Source of the DNA: Pseudooceanicola sp.
Lineage (GTDB): Bacteria; Pseudomonadota; Alphaproteobacteria; Rhodobacterales; Rhodobacteraceae
Direction of reading: 5' to 3'
NCBI GenBank assembly: GCA_002709085.1
Contig: PAPR01000037.1
Location: 85,859 to 149,858 of the forward strand
DNA length: 64,000 nt
Part shown: positions 8,521 to 16,969 of the stretch, piece after piece
Numbering within the stretch: the stretch's first letter is position 1
How the letters are laid out: each line of letters starts with the position of its first letter
Position numbers and translations under genes: made by a program
Notes under the pieces: generated by a model
What the model was told of the DNA's origin: nothing
Database searches by the model: none
The model's input: the letters and a program-made list of their open reading frames with translations, nothing else

Positions 8521-9759
8521 ATGATGCGAGTGACTAAAACGATTGCCGCGCTTTCAATGGTGGGCGGCCTTATGGCCGGCACGCAGGCGCTGGCGGACCC
8601 ATTCAAGATTGGCGTCTGTTACGACCTGAGCAAGGCTTATACCTTTGCGACACCGCAAATCGCGCAGGCGGCACAGGATTTGGCCAAGATCGTGAATATG
8701 GAAGGTGGAATTGGCGGCGAGCCAGTGGAAGTGATCGTGCGCGACCACGGCAACGAACCGCAGCGTGGCATCGAATGCTATTCCAAGCTGAGCCGTGAGG
8801 GCGTCTTTGTCTTTGACACACTGTCCACGCCGGTCTCCCTCGCCGTCCTTCCGCGCGCCATGGAAGACGAAAATATCCTGATGCAATCCCTCGTCGGTCG
8901 TGCCGATGCGGTGGACGGTACCGTCTTTGATTGGGTCTATCCGGTGGGTCCGACCTATTGGGGCCAGGCCGCGAATGACATTGGCTACATCAAGCAAGTG
9001 CACGACGGTGATCTGAGCGGCGTCAAGGTCGGTTTCATCTACTTTGACTATCCGTTTGGCCAAGAGCCCATCGAAATTCTCGAAACCCTGGCGGAAAAGG
9101 AAGGTTTTGAGCTGATGCTCTATCCGATCCCGCTACCGGGTAGCGATCAGGCGGGCGCATGGTCCAAGATGCGTCGCGATCAGCCCGATCACGTGATTTC
9201 ATGGATGCTGGGTGGCGCGCATGTTGTCGCCGCGAAGGAAATGGCGCGGAACCGCATCCCGATGGAAAAATACATCGCGGTGAACTGGCTGAACGAGGTC
9301 GATATCGCCAACATCGGCAATGAGGCTGCTATCGGCCTGAAGCGCGGTACCAACGTCGTCGGTGGCCTGGATGTGCCGCTGCGTCAGAAGATGATGACCG
9401 AGCTTTACGACAAGGGCGAGGGCTCGGGCCCGATCGTGAAGACGGAAGACGTTTTCTATAACACCGGGCTTGCGATGTATTCGATCATGTTCGAAGCGGC
9501 TCGCAAGGCCGCGGAGATCGATGGCATGCCGATCACCGCCCAGTCCTACAAGAAGGGTCTGGAATCGCTCGAAGGGTATGACGCGGACGGGCTGATGGCT
9601 CCGATTACCGTGACGGCCGATGACCATGGTGGCGGTGGTAAAACGCGCATCGAGATGTGGGATGGGGAAACCTGGGTTCCGCAAACCGACTGGATCGCGG
9701 ACTACAAAGATATTGTGTGGGATGTCGTTAAGGAAAGTTCTTCCAAATACGGGAACTAA
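8521..9759 (+). CDS. Periplasmic substrate-binding protein of the Liv-type transporter, copy 1
   Basis: Type I periplasmic binding protein, 412 aa, with a clear Sec signal peptide (hydrophobic ALSMVGGLMAG core, likely cleavage after TQALA). The mature protein begins DPFKIGVCYDLSKAY. It would capture the acid in the periplasm and hand it to LivHM. GGAGGAATTAA precedes the ATG. A second, very similar gene follows at 9847. Both share LVGRADAVDG/FVGRGDAVDG, YPFGQEPIEI and an ESSSK C terminus. This looks like a tandem duplication that gives two receptors for one permease. The ligand cannot be read from the sequence. Confidence 0.88.
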   Translation: MMRVTKTIAALSMVGGLMAGTQALADPFKIGVCYDLSKAYTFATPQIAQAAQDLAKIVNMEGGIGGEPVEVIVRDHGNEPQRGIECYSKLSREGVFVFDTLSTPVSLAVLPRAMEDENILMQSLVGRADAVDGTVFDWVYPVGPTYWGQAANDIGYIKQVHDGDLSGVKVGFIYFDYPFGQEPIEILETLAEKEGFELMLYPIPLPGSDQAGAWSKMRRDQPDHVISWMLGGAHVVAAKEMARNRIPMEKYIAVNWLNEVDIANIGNEAAIGLKRGTNVVGGLDVPLRQKMMTELYDKGEGSGPIVKTEDVFYNTGLAMYSIMFEAARKAAEIDGMPITAQSYKKGLESLEGYDADGLMAPITVTADDHGGGGKTRIEMWDGETWVPQTDWIADYKDIVWDVVKESSSKYGN

Positions 9760-9764
9760 GACGC

Positions 9765-9797
9765 CGCGCCATCTTGCCAGTTCGGTGGGATGGCGCG
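9765..9797 (+). other. Intercistronic hairpin between the two binding-protein genes
   Basis: A 9-bp perfect stem (CGCGCCATC / GATGGCGCG) with a 15-nt loop starts six bases after the stop of copy 1. There is no U-tract, so it is more likely a transcript-stabilising or processing hairpin than a terminator. Confidence 0.5.
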
Positions 9798-9846
9798 CGT
9801 GACACCCCGATGACATCTGTAAAATTGAACGAAAGAGAGAGAAGAA

Positions 9847-11103
9847 ATGAAAGCTAAACAAATTATCAACGCGGCGGCCCTGTCTGTCGCCCTGGCAGCG
9901 GGGGGCGCGGTGACAACCGCGCAAGCGCAGTCGGATGAACCGATCCGCTTCGGTCTCTGCTTTGACCTCAGCAAATCCTATACGTTCATTTCGCCCCAGG
10001 TGGCCCAGGCTGCCCAGGATCTTGCGATGCATGTCAACGCAAGTGGCGGCATCGATGGCCATCCGATCGAGATGGTCGTCAAGGATCACGGCAACGAGCC
10101 GCAGCGCGGCGTGGAATGCTATGAGCAGTTGAAGCGTGACGGCGTTTTCATCTTCAACTTCCTGTCCACACCCGTCACCAACGCGGTTCTGCCGCGCGTG
10201 ATGAAGGATGAAAACATCCTGATGCAATCCTTCGTGGGTCGTGGCGACGCGGTCGATGGCGAAGTGTTCGAATGGGTCTTCCCGATCGGTCCGACCTATT
10301 GGCAGCAAGCCGCCAACGACATTGCCTACATCAAGTCGCAGTTCGAAGGCGATTTCAGCGATGCCAAGATCGGCTTTATCTATCTTGACTATCCCTTCGG
10401 TCAGGAACCGATCGAGATCCTCAAGACCCTCGCCGAGAAGGAAGGCTTTGAGCTGGAACTTTACCCCGTGCCGCTGCCCGGTTCCGACCAAGCCGGCGCA
10501 TGGAGCAAGATCCGTCGCGACAAGCCCGACTATGTGATCAGCTGGCTTCTGGCTGGCGGGCACGTCGTCGCCTCCAAGGAGATGCGTCGTAACCGCTTCC
10601 CGATTGATCGTTACCTGTCATCCAACTGGCTGAACGAAGTCGATATCGCGAATATCGGCGCCGAAGAAGCCACTGGCATCCTGCGCGGAACAAACGTTGC
10701 CGGCGGTCAGGAAGTGCCGATCGTCAAGACGATGCTGGACACGATCTATGCCGAAGGCAAAGGCAGCGGTCCTGAAAGCTCGGTCCGGGATGTGTACTAC
10801 AACACCGGCCTCGCGATCTATTCCTCCGGGATCGAAGCCGCACGCATCGCCGTCGAGAATGACGGTTGGCCCCTGACGCCCGAAAGCATGAAGGCAGCCT
10901 ATGAATCGCTGTCCGGCTATGACGGCAACGGCCTGATGGCGCCGCTGACAGTGACTGGCGAAGATCACGGCGGTGGCGGCAAGACGCGCATCGAACAGTG
11001 GGACGGCGAGACCTGGGTTCCGCTGACCGACTGGAGCGCCGATTACCTCGACGTTGTGTGGGAAGTGATAGAGGAAAGCTCCTCCAAGTTCACCGTCGAT
11101 TGA
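9847..11103 (+). CDS. Periplasmic substrate-binding protein of the Liv-type transporter, copy 2
   Basis: Paralogue of the preceding gene, 418 aa. The Sec signal peptide is typical (KQIINAAALSVALAAGG core, likely cleavage after TAQA). The mature N terminus (EPIRFGLCFDLSKSY) and most of the sequence align with copy 1 without gaps that I can see by eye, at roughly two-thirds identity. Differences are spread along the whole protein, so the duplication is not very recent. Two receptors with slightly different ligand range could feed the same LivFGHM complex. A hairpin follows at once (11112-11139), then two crotonase genes. Confidence 0.88.
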   Translation: MKAKQIINAAALSVALAAGGAVTTAQAQSDEPIRFGLCFDLSKSYTFISPQVAQAAQDLAMHVNASGGIDGHPIEMVVKDHGNEPQRGVECYEQLKRDGVFIFNFLSTPVTNAVLPRVMKDENILMQSFVGRGDAVDGEVFEWVFPIGPTYWQQAANDIAYIKSQFEGDFSDAKIGFIYLDYPFGQEPIEILKTLAEKEGFELELYPVPLPGSDQAGAWSKIRRDKPDYVISWLLAGGHVVASKEMRRNRFPIDRYLSSNWLNEVDIANIGAEEATGILRGTNVAGGQEVPIVKTMLDTIYAEGKGSGPESSVRDVYYNTGLAIYSSGIEAARIAVENDGWPLTPESMKAAYESLSGYDGNGLMAPLTVTGEDHGGGGKTRIEQWDGETWVPLTDWSADYLDVVWEVIEESSSKFTVD

Positions 11104-11111
11104 TCCAGACC

Positions 11112-11139
11112 TCTCCCGCGGCCAAGGGGTCGCGGGAGA
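11112..11139 (+). other. Hairpin 3' of binding-protein copy 2
   Basis: A 9-bp perfect stem (TCTCCCGCG / CGCGGGAGA) with a 10-nt loop, followed by only TTT. It may be a weak attenuator or an mRNA-stability element between the abundant binding proteins and the downstream enzymes. Confidence 0.5.
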
Positions 11140-11187
11140 TTTCCAAATGCCTAAATCCCTATTTTCGAACTCTACGAGGCAGGTACC

Positions 11188-11964
11188 ATGAACCCCATTG
11201 AAGTGACTATCGAGGACGGTATCGCGACCGTCAGCATCAACCGGCCCGAGCGCAAGAACGCGTTGTCCGTGGCCGCAACCAATGGGTTGGCGGATGCCTG
11301 GGACCAGATCGAAGCCGATGACAACGTCCGCGTGGCCATTCTGACCTCGGCCGACTGCGGCGTGTTCAGCGCCGGGCTCGATCTGAAGGAGGCCGCGCAG
11401 ATCGCCCAGGAAGAGGGCGTCGATATCCTGTCCAAGATGCGTGACCCGTTCCATGAAACCATGCGCAGCTGCAAGAAGCCGATCATCGCGGCCATGACCG
11501 GTTCGCTGATGGCCGGTGGCATGATGCTGACGTTGAACAGCGATCTCCGGGTCGGTCTCAAGGGCACCAAGGTGGGCATCACCGAAGTCAACATCGGTCG
11601 CGGATCGCCCTGGGCCTCACCGGCGCTGTCGATGCTGCCGCAGCCGATCCTCATGGAAATCCTGCTGACCGGTGAGTTGATGCCGATCGAGCGCCTGCAT
11701 GAGTATGGCTTTACCAACTACCTTGAGGATACACCCGATGCGGTGCGTGCGCGGGCTCTCAAGCTGGCGAAGCGGATTTCGAGCGTGGCACCCTTGTCGG
11801 TTGTCGCGGCCAAGGGTGGCGTGCGTGCCACCATGGACCTCGGCTGCGCCGCCGGTATGAAGGAAGGCCAGCGACTGCACGAGGTGGTCTATTCCAGCAA
11901 TGACGCCATCGAAGGCCCCAAGGCCTTTGCCGAAAAGCGTGCTCCGGTCTGGACCGGAACCTGA
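11188..11964 (+). CDS. Enoyl-CoA hydratase/isomerase (crotonase), catalytic glutamates present
   Basis: Crotonase-fold enzyme, 258 aa. The oxyanion-hole segment SAGLDLKEA is near residue 65 and MAGGMMLTL near 110. Both residues that act as general acid/base in rat enoyl-CoA hydratase seem kept. One is the Glu of GITEVNIG near residue 133, the other the Glu of PILMEILLTG near 153. By this test it is the only clear syn-hydratase among the six crotonases of the window. It should hydrate a 2-enoyl-CoA to a 3-hydroxyacyl-CoA. It is separated by 11 bp from the next crotonase gene. Confidence 0.85.
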   Translation: MNPIEVTIEDGIATVSINRPERKNALSVAATNGLADAWDQIEADDNVRVAILTSADCGVFSAGLDLKEAAQIAQEEGVDILSKMRDPFHETMRSCKKPIIAAMTGSLMAGGMMLTLNSDLRVGLKGTKVGITEVNIGRGSPWASPALSMLPQPILMEILLTGELMPIERLHEYGFTNYLEDTPDAVRARALKLAKRISSVAPLSVVAAKGGVRATMDLGCAAGMKEGQRLHEVVYSSNDAIEGPKAFAEKRAPVWTGT

Positions 11965-11975
11965 GGGAGAGCGAC

Positions 11976-12758
11976 ATGAGCGAACTGATGCGCCTGGACA
12001 GGGACGGCTCTGTCGGTATCTTGCGGTTTCTTCAAACGGCGAAACGCAATCCTTACAGCATAGCCTTTGTCGACGCGCTCATTGATTGTCTGCGCGAGGC
12101 GGATCAGGACGATTCAATCCGGGCTGTGGTCATGACCGGGGGCGAACATTTCAGCAGCGGCGGGGACCTGGTCGGTTTTCAGGACGAAGTCGCCAAGGGG
12201 GCCCGCGCAACCTCCGAGATGATCGACCGTGTTCATGACGGGGGCCGCGCCGCCTATCAGTTTCGTAAACCGCTGATTTCAGCCGTGCGCGGCGTCGCCT
12301 TTGGCGCCGGTCTGAGCCTTGCCTTGTCCGCCGATATCGTCGTCGCCGCCGAGGATGCCCGGTTGTGCGAAGTCTTTGCACGGGTCGGCGGATGTCCAGA
12401 CACCGGGTCGAGCTGGCTGCTGCAGCAGCGGGCTGGCGCGGGCGTGGCGCGGATGCTGGTTCTGACGGGCCGCGAGATCGACGGGCGCACCGCGAGGGAG
12501 CTGAACGTCGTGGAAGACTGCGTCCCGGCTGATGAGGTCGAGGCGCGCGCGCTGGAAATCGCCCGCGAAATCGCGGCCCATCCGATGTTCGGGGTGCAGT
12601 CGGCAAAACGGGTGATGCGCTCTGCCGCTGAAAGCAGCTACCTCGAAGCGCTGGATATCGAGCGTGACGCGCAGACGGTCTTGCTGGCAGCGCATGATTT
12701 TCCAGAAGCGATGCGGGCCTTTTCGCAAAAGCGCAAGCCCGAGTTCCAGGACCGTTGA
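11976..12758 (+). CDS. Crotonase-family protein lacking the hydratase glutamates (isomerase or other)
   Basis: Crotonase fold, 260 aa. The oxyanion block SSGGDLVGFQ is near residue 53 and FGAGLSLAL near 110. Where hydratases carry their two Glu residues this protein reads EVFARVGGCPDTGSSWLL (Phe in place of the first Glu) and VARMLVLTG (Met in place of the second). The pattern fits 2,3-isomerase/PaaG-like or other members, not a standard hydratase. It is the last gene of the operon and is followed by a strong terminator. A relative with the same EVFxxxG...GSW pattern is at 59689-60492. Confidence 0.8.
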   Translation: MSELMRLDRDGSVGILRFLQTAKRNPYSIAFVDALIDCLREADQDDSIRAVVMTGGEHFSSGGDLVGFQDEVAKGARATSEMIDRVHDGGRAAYQFRKPLISAVRGVAFGAGLSLALSADIVVAAEDARLCEVFARVGGCPDTGSSWLLQQRAGAGVARMLVLTGREIDGRTARELNVVEDCVPADEVEARALEIAREIAAHPMFGVQSAKRVMRSAAESSYLEALDIERDAQTVLLAAHDFPEAMRAFSQKRKPEFQDR

Positions 12759-12802
12759 TCGGTCCCGCCGGGAGGTGATCCGGCCCTGTGCCTATCCCGA
12801 AG

Positions 12803-12826
12803 GGCCCGCGAAACGCGGGCCTTTTT
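12803..12826 (+). terminator. Rho-independent terminator of the first Liv/ligase operon
   Basis: The perfect 8-bp stem GGCCCGCG / CGCGGGCC has a 3-nt AAA loop and is followed by TTTTT. It lies 44 bp after the last stop and closes the 2086-12758 transcription unit. Confidence 0.88.
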
Positions 12827-12920
12827 CGTGCAGCTGGGCGGCCTGAGCCAGCGGCCAGCAACGCCTGGGGGAGATCAGCGGTTTGAATATGACGCTGCGT
12901 CCAAACCCGCGTGTGATGCG

Positions 12921-12949
12921 TTGATATAAAACATAACGCTTGTTAGATT
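12921..12949 (+). promoter_or_regulatory. Sigma-70-like promoter for the dehydrogenase at 12984
   Basis: TTGATA (12921-12926), 17-nt spacer, TAGATT (12944-12949). It is identical in hexamers and spacing to the promoter at 2017-2045, again with the operator inside. Confidence 0.65.
12932..12947. promoter_or_regulatory. Operator palindrome (site 2), TetR-type
   Basis: CATAAC GCTT GTTAGA: the TAAC-N4-GTTA core is perfect and the left outer two bases deviate from the consensus. It lies 36 bp upstream of the ATG at 12984. Confidence 0.65.
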
Positions 12950-12983
12950 TTCGCAACCGAACCAACTTCTAAGGGTCCACAAA

Positions 12984-14141
12984 ATGTCTTTGATCAAGAA
13001 TTCACCGTCCTGGGTGTCCGATGAACACAAGATGTTCGCCGACACCACACGCAAGCTGTTCGAGGCCGAGATGGCACCGAATGTGGAAAAATGGGCCGAG
13101 CAGGGAATCGTCGACCGTGAGTTCTGGACAACGGTAGGCCAGCAAGGCGTCATGGGGGGCTCGATCGCGGAGGAATACGGCGGCTTTGGCGGCGGCGTCG
13201 CGTTTGATGCCATCACCATTTACGAGCAGGGCCGCGTCGGTGACAGCGGTTGGGGCTATGGCATCCAGTCCATCGTGATCCATTATCTCAATGCCTATGG
13301 CAGCGAGGATCAAAAGAAGAAATGGTTGCCGAAATTGATCAGCGGCGAAAGTGTCGCCGCGATTGCCATGACGGAGCCGGGGACTGGTTCGGACCTGCAG
13401 AACGTTCAAACCTACGCCGAGCAGGACGGAAATCACTACAAGATCAACGGCTCGAAGATCTTTATCACCAACGGGCATACCGCTGATCTTGTCGTCGTCG
13501 TTGCCAAGACGGATCGCGCGGCAGGGGCCAAGGGCGTGTCGCTGATCGTTCTGGAAACCGAAGGGGCCGAGGGATTTCGCCGGGGCCGTAACCTCAACAA
13601 GCTGGGCATGAAGGGCTCGGACACCGCAGAGCTGTTCTTTGAGGACGTGCGGGTGCCCACGGCTAACCTGCTGGGCCCGGAGGCGGGGCAGGGGTTCTAC
13701 CAACTGATGAAGCAACTCCCCTGGGAGCGGCTGCTGATCGGCATTACCGCGCTGGGCTTTATCGACTTTGCCATCGCGGAAACGGTCAAATACGTTCAGG
13801 AACGCAAGGCGTTCGGTAGTCGGATCATGGATTTTCAGAATACGCGGTTCAAGCTGGCGGAATGCAAGACAAAGGCCGAATTGCTGCGCAGTTTCGTGAA
13901 TGACGGGATTGCCCGGCTTGAAGCGGGCGAGCTTGATGCCGCCACCGCGTCGATGGCGAAATGGTGGGGCAGCCAGACCCAGAACGAAGTCATGCACGAA
14001 TGCCTGCAACTGCACGGCGGCTACGGCTTTATGATGGAATACCCGATTGCGCGCCTCTACGCCGACAGCCGGGTTCAGATGATCTACGGCGGTACCAATG
14101 AAATCATGAAGGAATTGATCGCGCGGTCGCTGGATACCTGA
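12984..14141 (+). CDS. Acyl-CoA dehydrogenase, long-chain type
   Basis: FAD-dependent acyl-CoA dehydrogenase, 385 aa. TEPGTGSDLQN is near residue 131 and ERKAFGSRIMDFQNTRFKLAE is the FAD/helix block. The C terminus is IYGGTNEIMKELIARSL, typical of long-chain acyl-CoA dehydrogenases, which use a Glu in the PxER motif instead of EGT. Here that motif is LPWERLLIG near residue 247. It is a monocistronic unit behind operator site 2. Its stop is only 11 bp from the convergent stop of the CoA-transferase at 14153. Confidence 0.9.
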   Translation: MSLIKNSPSWVSDEHKMFADTTRKLFEAEMAPNVEKWAEQGIVDREFWTTVGQQGVMGGSIAEEYGGFGGGVAFDAITIYEQGRVGDSGWGYGIQSIVIHYLNAYGSEDQKKKWLPKLISGESVAAIAMTEPGTGSDLQNVQTYAEQDGNHYKINGSKIFITNGHTADLVVVVAKTDRAAGAKGVSLIVLETEGAEGFRRGRNLNKLGMKGSDTAELFFEDVRVPTANLLGPEAGQGFYQLMKQLPWERLLIGITALGFIDFAIAETVKYVQERKAFGSRIMDFQNTRFKLAECKTKAELLRSFVNDGIARLEAGELDAATASMAKWWGSQTQNEVMHECLQLHGGYGFMMEYPIARLYADSRVQMIYGGTNEIMKELIARSLDT

Positions 14142-14152
14142 TCGCAGCGGGT

Positions 14153-15319
14153 TCAGTCACCGTCCGGGCCGAGGATCTCCTCGGTGTGCTCTCCCAACTT
14201 GGGGGCCGGGCGGTGATCGTGCCGGGCCGGGGTCGCGGAAAAGCGGACGGGCGGTCTGGTGGTCCAGATCGCTCCTTCGGAGGGGTGTTCGACCTGCTGG
14301 AAAAAGCCCGTCGCCACCAGATGCGGGTCGTTGGGCAGATCCGCCAGATTGCGGACCGGCATGGCGGGGATGTCGACCGTTTCCATCAGGTCGACCCATT
14401 CCTGCGTGCTTCGCGTCAGGGCGATCTGCGCCACCATGTCATAGAGCGCGCCGATATTGCGACTGCGGGCCTCCATGTTGGTGACCCAAGGGTGTTCGAC
14501 CATGTCATCGCGCCCGACGGCCCCGAAGAATCGCGCCCATTGCAGGTTGGTATAGGGCAGGATCGTGATGAAGCCGTCCATTGTCTGCACGGGGCGACGG
14601 TGGGGCACCAGCATCCGCGAATAGCCGAAATCCTTGGGCACATCATCGAATGTGGCGCCGTCGAGATGCTCGGTCAGCAGAAAGGCCGTCAGCGTTTCGA
14701 ACATAGGCACCTCGACGTGCTGGGCCTGGCCCGTGCGTTCGCGGTGAAACAGCGCCGCCATGACGGCATAGGCCGTGGTCACGCCGCCCAGCTTGTCGGC
14801 GAGGACGGTCGGGGAATAGTCGGGCTTTGCGTCGGCGTCGCGAAGGCTGGGCAGGCTGGCGAGCCCCGAGACCGACTGAACGATGTCATCAAAGGCGGGT
14901 TTCGAGGCGTAGGGTCCGTCCTGCCCATAGCCGGTCGCGGCAACCGTGATCAGGTTCGGATTTTCGCGTTGCAGCGTTTCGGGATCGAGGGACAGGCGGG
15001 CAAGGGCGGCGGGCCGGACGCTGGAGATCATCACATCGGCATCCAACAGCAGCTTGCGCAGGCGCGCGCGGCCGGTGTCTGTCTTGAGATCGAGTACCAC
15101 GCTGCGCTTGTTGCGGTTCGAGCCGAGAAAGGCCGCCCCCATCATCGAATTGCGGGCGGGCTGCACCTGGCGGAGCAGATCGCCCTCGGGGCTTTCGATC
15201 TTGATCACATCGGCGCCCAGATCGCCCAGCATCTGCGTCGCAAGCGGGCCGAATATGATCGAGGTCAGGTCGATGATTTTCACACCGTCCATGATACCTG
15301 GTTTTCGTGCCTCGGTCAT
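14153..15319 (-). CDS. Class III CoA-transferase (CaiB/BaiF family)
   Basis: 388 aa, normal family length. The N terminus has DLTSIIFGPLATQMLGDLGA, the CoA-binding start of the family, and SNRNKRSVVLDLK is near residue 68. The Asp of VLADKLGG near residue 172 aligns with the nucleophilic Asp. The AMACR His block is replaced by PAFDDIVQS, so this is a transferase rather than a racemase. It is the second gene of a two-gene minus operon, 18 bp after a second CoA-transferase, and the pair is probably regulated from operator site 3. Donor and acceptor are unknown. Confidence 0.88.
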   Translation of the reverse strand: MTEARKPGIMDGVKIIDLTSIIFGPLATQMLGDLGADVIKIESPEGDLLRQVQPARNSMMGAAFLGSNRNKRSVVLDLKTDTGRARLRKLLLDADVMISSVRPAALARLSLDPETLQRENPNLITVAATGYGQDGPYASKPAFDDIVQSVSGLASLPSLRDADAKPDYSPTVLADKLGGVTTAYAVMAALFHRERTGQAQHVEVPMFETLTAFLLTEHLDGATFDDVPKDFGYSRMLVPHRRPVQTMDGFITILPYTNLQWARFFGAVGRDDMVEHPWVTNMEARSRNIGALYDMVAQIALTRSTQEWVDLMETVDIPAMPVRNLADLPNDPHLVATGFFQQVEHPSEGAIWTTRPPVRFSATPARHDHRPAPKLGEHTEEILGPDGD

Positions 15320-15337
15320 CTTTGCCCCTTTGCTGTC

Positions 15338-16483
15338 CTAGGCCTGTCTTGCGAACTCCGCGCGGATCGCCGCGCCTTGCGAATCAAGGGCGGGGCTTGG
15401 GCCCAGGGTCGTCTCGCCGCCGCTGCGCCGGATCGGAGGCATCGGTACGTTGATCTCACCCGAAGCGGTGCCAACCGCGGACCGGTCAAGCTGCGGGTGC
15501 CCCGACAGGGCGGCCACATCGTTCACCGCCCCCGATGCGATGCCTGCCGCGTCGAGCCGCTTCAGCATCTCAGCGCGGTCATGAGAACCGAATTCTGCCT
15601 TGATGAGCACTTCGAGATCAGCCTTGTTTTCCAATCGCGATGTATTGTCGTGAAAGCGGGGGTCATTGGCAAGGTCGGCGTCATTCAGGATATGCTCGCA
15701 GAAGCGGGTCCATTCGCCGGAGTGCTGGACCGTGATAACGACCAGCTCGCCATCGCCGCATTCGAAGGCGCCATAGGGGCAGATCACCGTATGGTTCAGC
15801 CCGACGCGCGGCGTCGCCTTGTTCAGGTAGTCGTGATAGAGCAGGGGCACCGCCATCCAGTCGGCCATCACGTCGAACATCGCAACCGAAACGCCGCGCC
15901 CCTTGCCGGTTTGGTCCCGTTCCACAAGGGCTTCGCAGATGCCGGCGTGGGCGGTCATGCCAGTCGCGATATCGCAGACCGAGACGCCGACCCTGCCGGG
16001 TCCGTCCGGTGTGCCGGTCACAGAGGCCAGGCCGCTTTCGCATTGCACCAGCAGGTCATAGGCCTTGGCGTTGCGCATGGGCCCGTCTTCGCCGTAGCCG
16101 GTGATATCGCAGGTCACGAGGCGCGGAAACATTTCCCGCAGGGAGGCGGAATCGAGCCCGATCTTGGCCAGCGCACCGGGCAGAAGGTTCTGAATAAACA
16201 CATCCGCGTTTTTTAGCATGTTCAGCAGGATGTCGCGGTCCTCATCGGCCTTGATATCCAGCGCGACTGATTCCTTGCCCCGGTTCAGCCATGTAAAGTA
16301 GGCGCTTTCGCCATTCGCAGCCCGGTCGTAAGCGCGCGCGAAGTCGCCAACGCCCTTGCGTTCGATCTTGATCACGCGCGCCCCGGCGTCGGCCAGTCGC
16401 GATGAACAGAACGGGGCCGCAACGGCCTGTTCCAGTGCGACGACAAGCTTACCGGAGAGTGGGCCTGAGTTGATACCTGACAT
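15338..16483 (-). CDS. Class III CoA-transferase (CaiB/BaiF family)
   Basis: 381 aa. The N-terminal ALEQAVAAPFCSSRLADAGA and NRGKESVALDIK blocks identify the family. The Asp of VCDIATGMTAHAG near residue 175 matches the nucleophile. The usual His block is KAYDLLVQCESGLASVTG, again transferase-like. It is first gene of the minus operon with 14153-15319 and is transcribed divergently from the DUF35/thiolase operon, with operator site 3 between. Two adjacent, dissimilar CaiB proteins could act as a heteromeric transferase (as in some succinyl-CoA:benzylsuccinate-type enzymes) or on two different acids. Confidence 0.88.
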   Translation of the reverse strand: MSGINSGPLSGKLVVALEQAVAAPFCSSRLADAGARVIKIERKGVGDFARAYDRAANGESAYFTWLNRGKESVALDIKADEDRDILLNMLKNADVFIQNLLPGALAKIGLDSASLREMFPRLVTCDITGYGEDGPMRNAKAYDLLVQCESGLASVTGTPDGPGRVGVSVCDIATGMTAHAGICEALVERDQTGKGRGVSVAMFDVMADWMAVPLLYHDYLNKATPRVGLNHTVICPYGAFECGDGELVVITVQHSGEWTRFCEHILNDADLANDPRFHDNTSRLENKADLEVLIKAEFGSHDRAEMLKRLDAAGIASGAVNDVAALSGHPQLDRSAVGTASGEINVPMPPIRRSGGETTLGPSPALDSQGAAIRAEFARQA

Positions 16484-16512
16484 TGATTTTCTCGCTGTTT
16501 GTTCTCACGGGC

Positions 16513-16540
16513 TTGACGAAAATCTAACATTCGTTAGAAA
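16513..16540 (+). promoter_or_regulatory. Candidate promoter for the DUF35/thiolase operon
   Basis: TTGACG (16513-16518), 16-nt spacer, TAGAAA (16535-16540). It overlaps the divergent promoter and operator site 3. Confidence 0.5.
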
Positions 16541-16549
16541 CATTATCAA
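16521..16549 (-). promoter_or_regulatory. Sigma-70-like promoter for the two CoA-transferase genes
   Basis: Read on the minus strand: TTGATA (16549-16544), 17-nt spacer, TAGATT (16526-16521). It is the third identical copy of this promoter pattern. Confidence 0.65.
16523..16538. promoter_or_regulatory. Operator palindrome (site 3), TetR-type, divergent
   Basis: TCTAAC ATTC GTTAGA has perfect arms. It sits between divergent genes starting at 16483 (-) and 16589 (+) and can cover both promoters. Confidence 0.75.
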
Positions 16550-16588
16550 CATTCAATCTGTGCCGATGCCAACCGAAGAGAGGCATAT

Positions 16589-16966
16589 ATGACAGCGTCC
16601 AGTGGACCAGACGCGACGTTCCGAGAGGCCCTCGCGAAGAACGAATTCCTGCTGCCCCAGTGCGATGATTGTGGGAAATTTCACTTTTTCCCCCGTGTGA
16701 TGTGCCCGCATTGTCATGGCGCCGCGATAACTTGGAAGCCGGCCAGCGGCAAGGGTCGGGTCTATACCACAACCGTCGTGCGCCAGAAGGCTGAACGTGG
16801 CGGCGACTACAATGTCTGTGTCGTCGAGCTGGCGGAAGGTGTGCGAATGATGAGCCGGATCGAGGGGATCGAACCCGGTGACGTGACCATCGACATGGCC
16901 GTGCGCGCGATTATCGGGGAAGCCGAGGGGCAGCCCGCGATCCTGTTCCAGCCGGATGAGGGGTGA
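16589..16966 (+). CDS. DUF35 / OB-fold protein with zinc ribbon
   Basis: Small acyl-CoA-binding partner protein, 125 aa. An N-terminal rubredoxin-like zinc ribbon has four Cys in two CxxC pairs (CDDCG near residue 26, CPHCHG near 39). An OB-fold follows (KGRVYTTTVVRQ onward). DUF35 proteins bind thiolase-like proteins and complete their active site, as known for BbsA-BbsB and for the DUF35 part of ChsH2 with the aldolase Ltp2. The next gene, 3 bp downstream, is exactly such a thiolase-like protein. The two very likely form one complex. It is the first gene behind operator site 3. Confidence 0.85.
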   Translation: MTASSGPDATFREALAKNEFLLPQCDDCGKFHFFPRVMCPHCHGAAITWKPASGKGRVYTTTVVRQKAERGGDYNVCVVELAEGVRMMSRIEGIEPGDVTIDMAVRAIIGEAEGQPAILFQPDEG

Positions 16967-16969
16967 GAC

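Noticed and set aside
14186..16216. Long plus-strand open frame (~676 codons) opposite the two CoA-transferase genes
   Set aside because: It is antisense to two well-recognised CaiB genes, has low-complexity composition rich in Arg, Gly, His and Asp, and shows no motif. Such frames arise from GC-rich codon usage.
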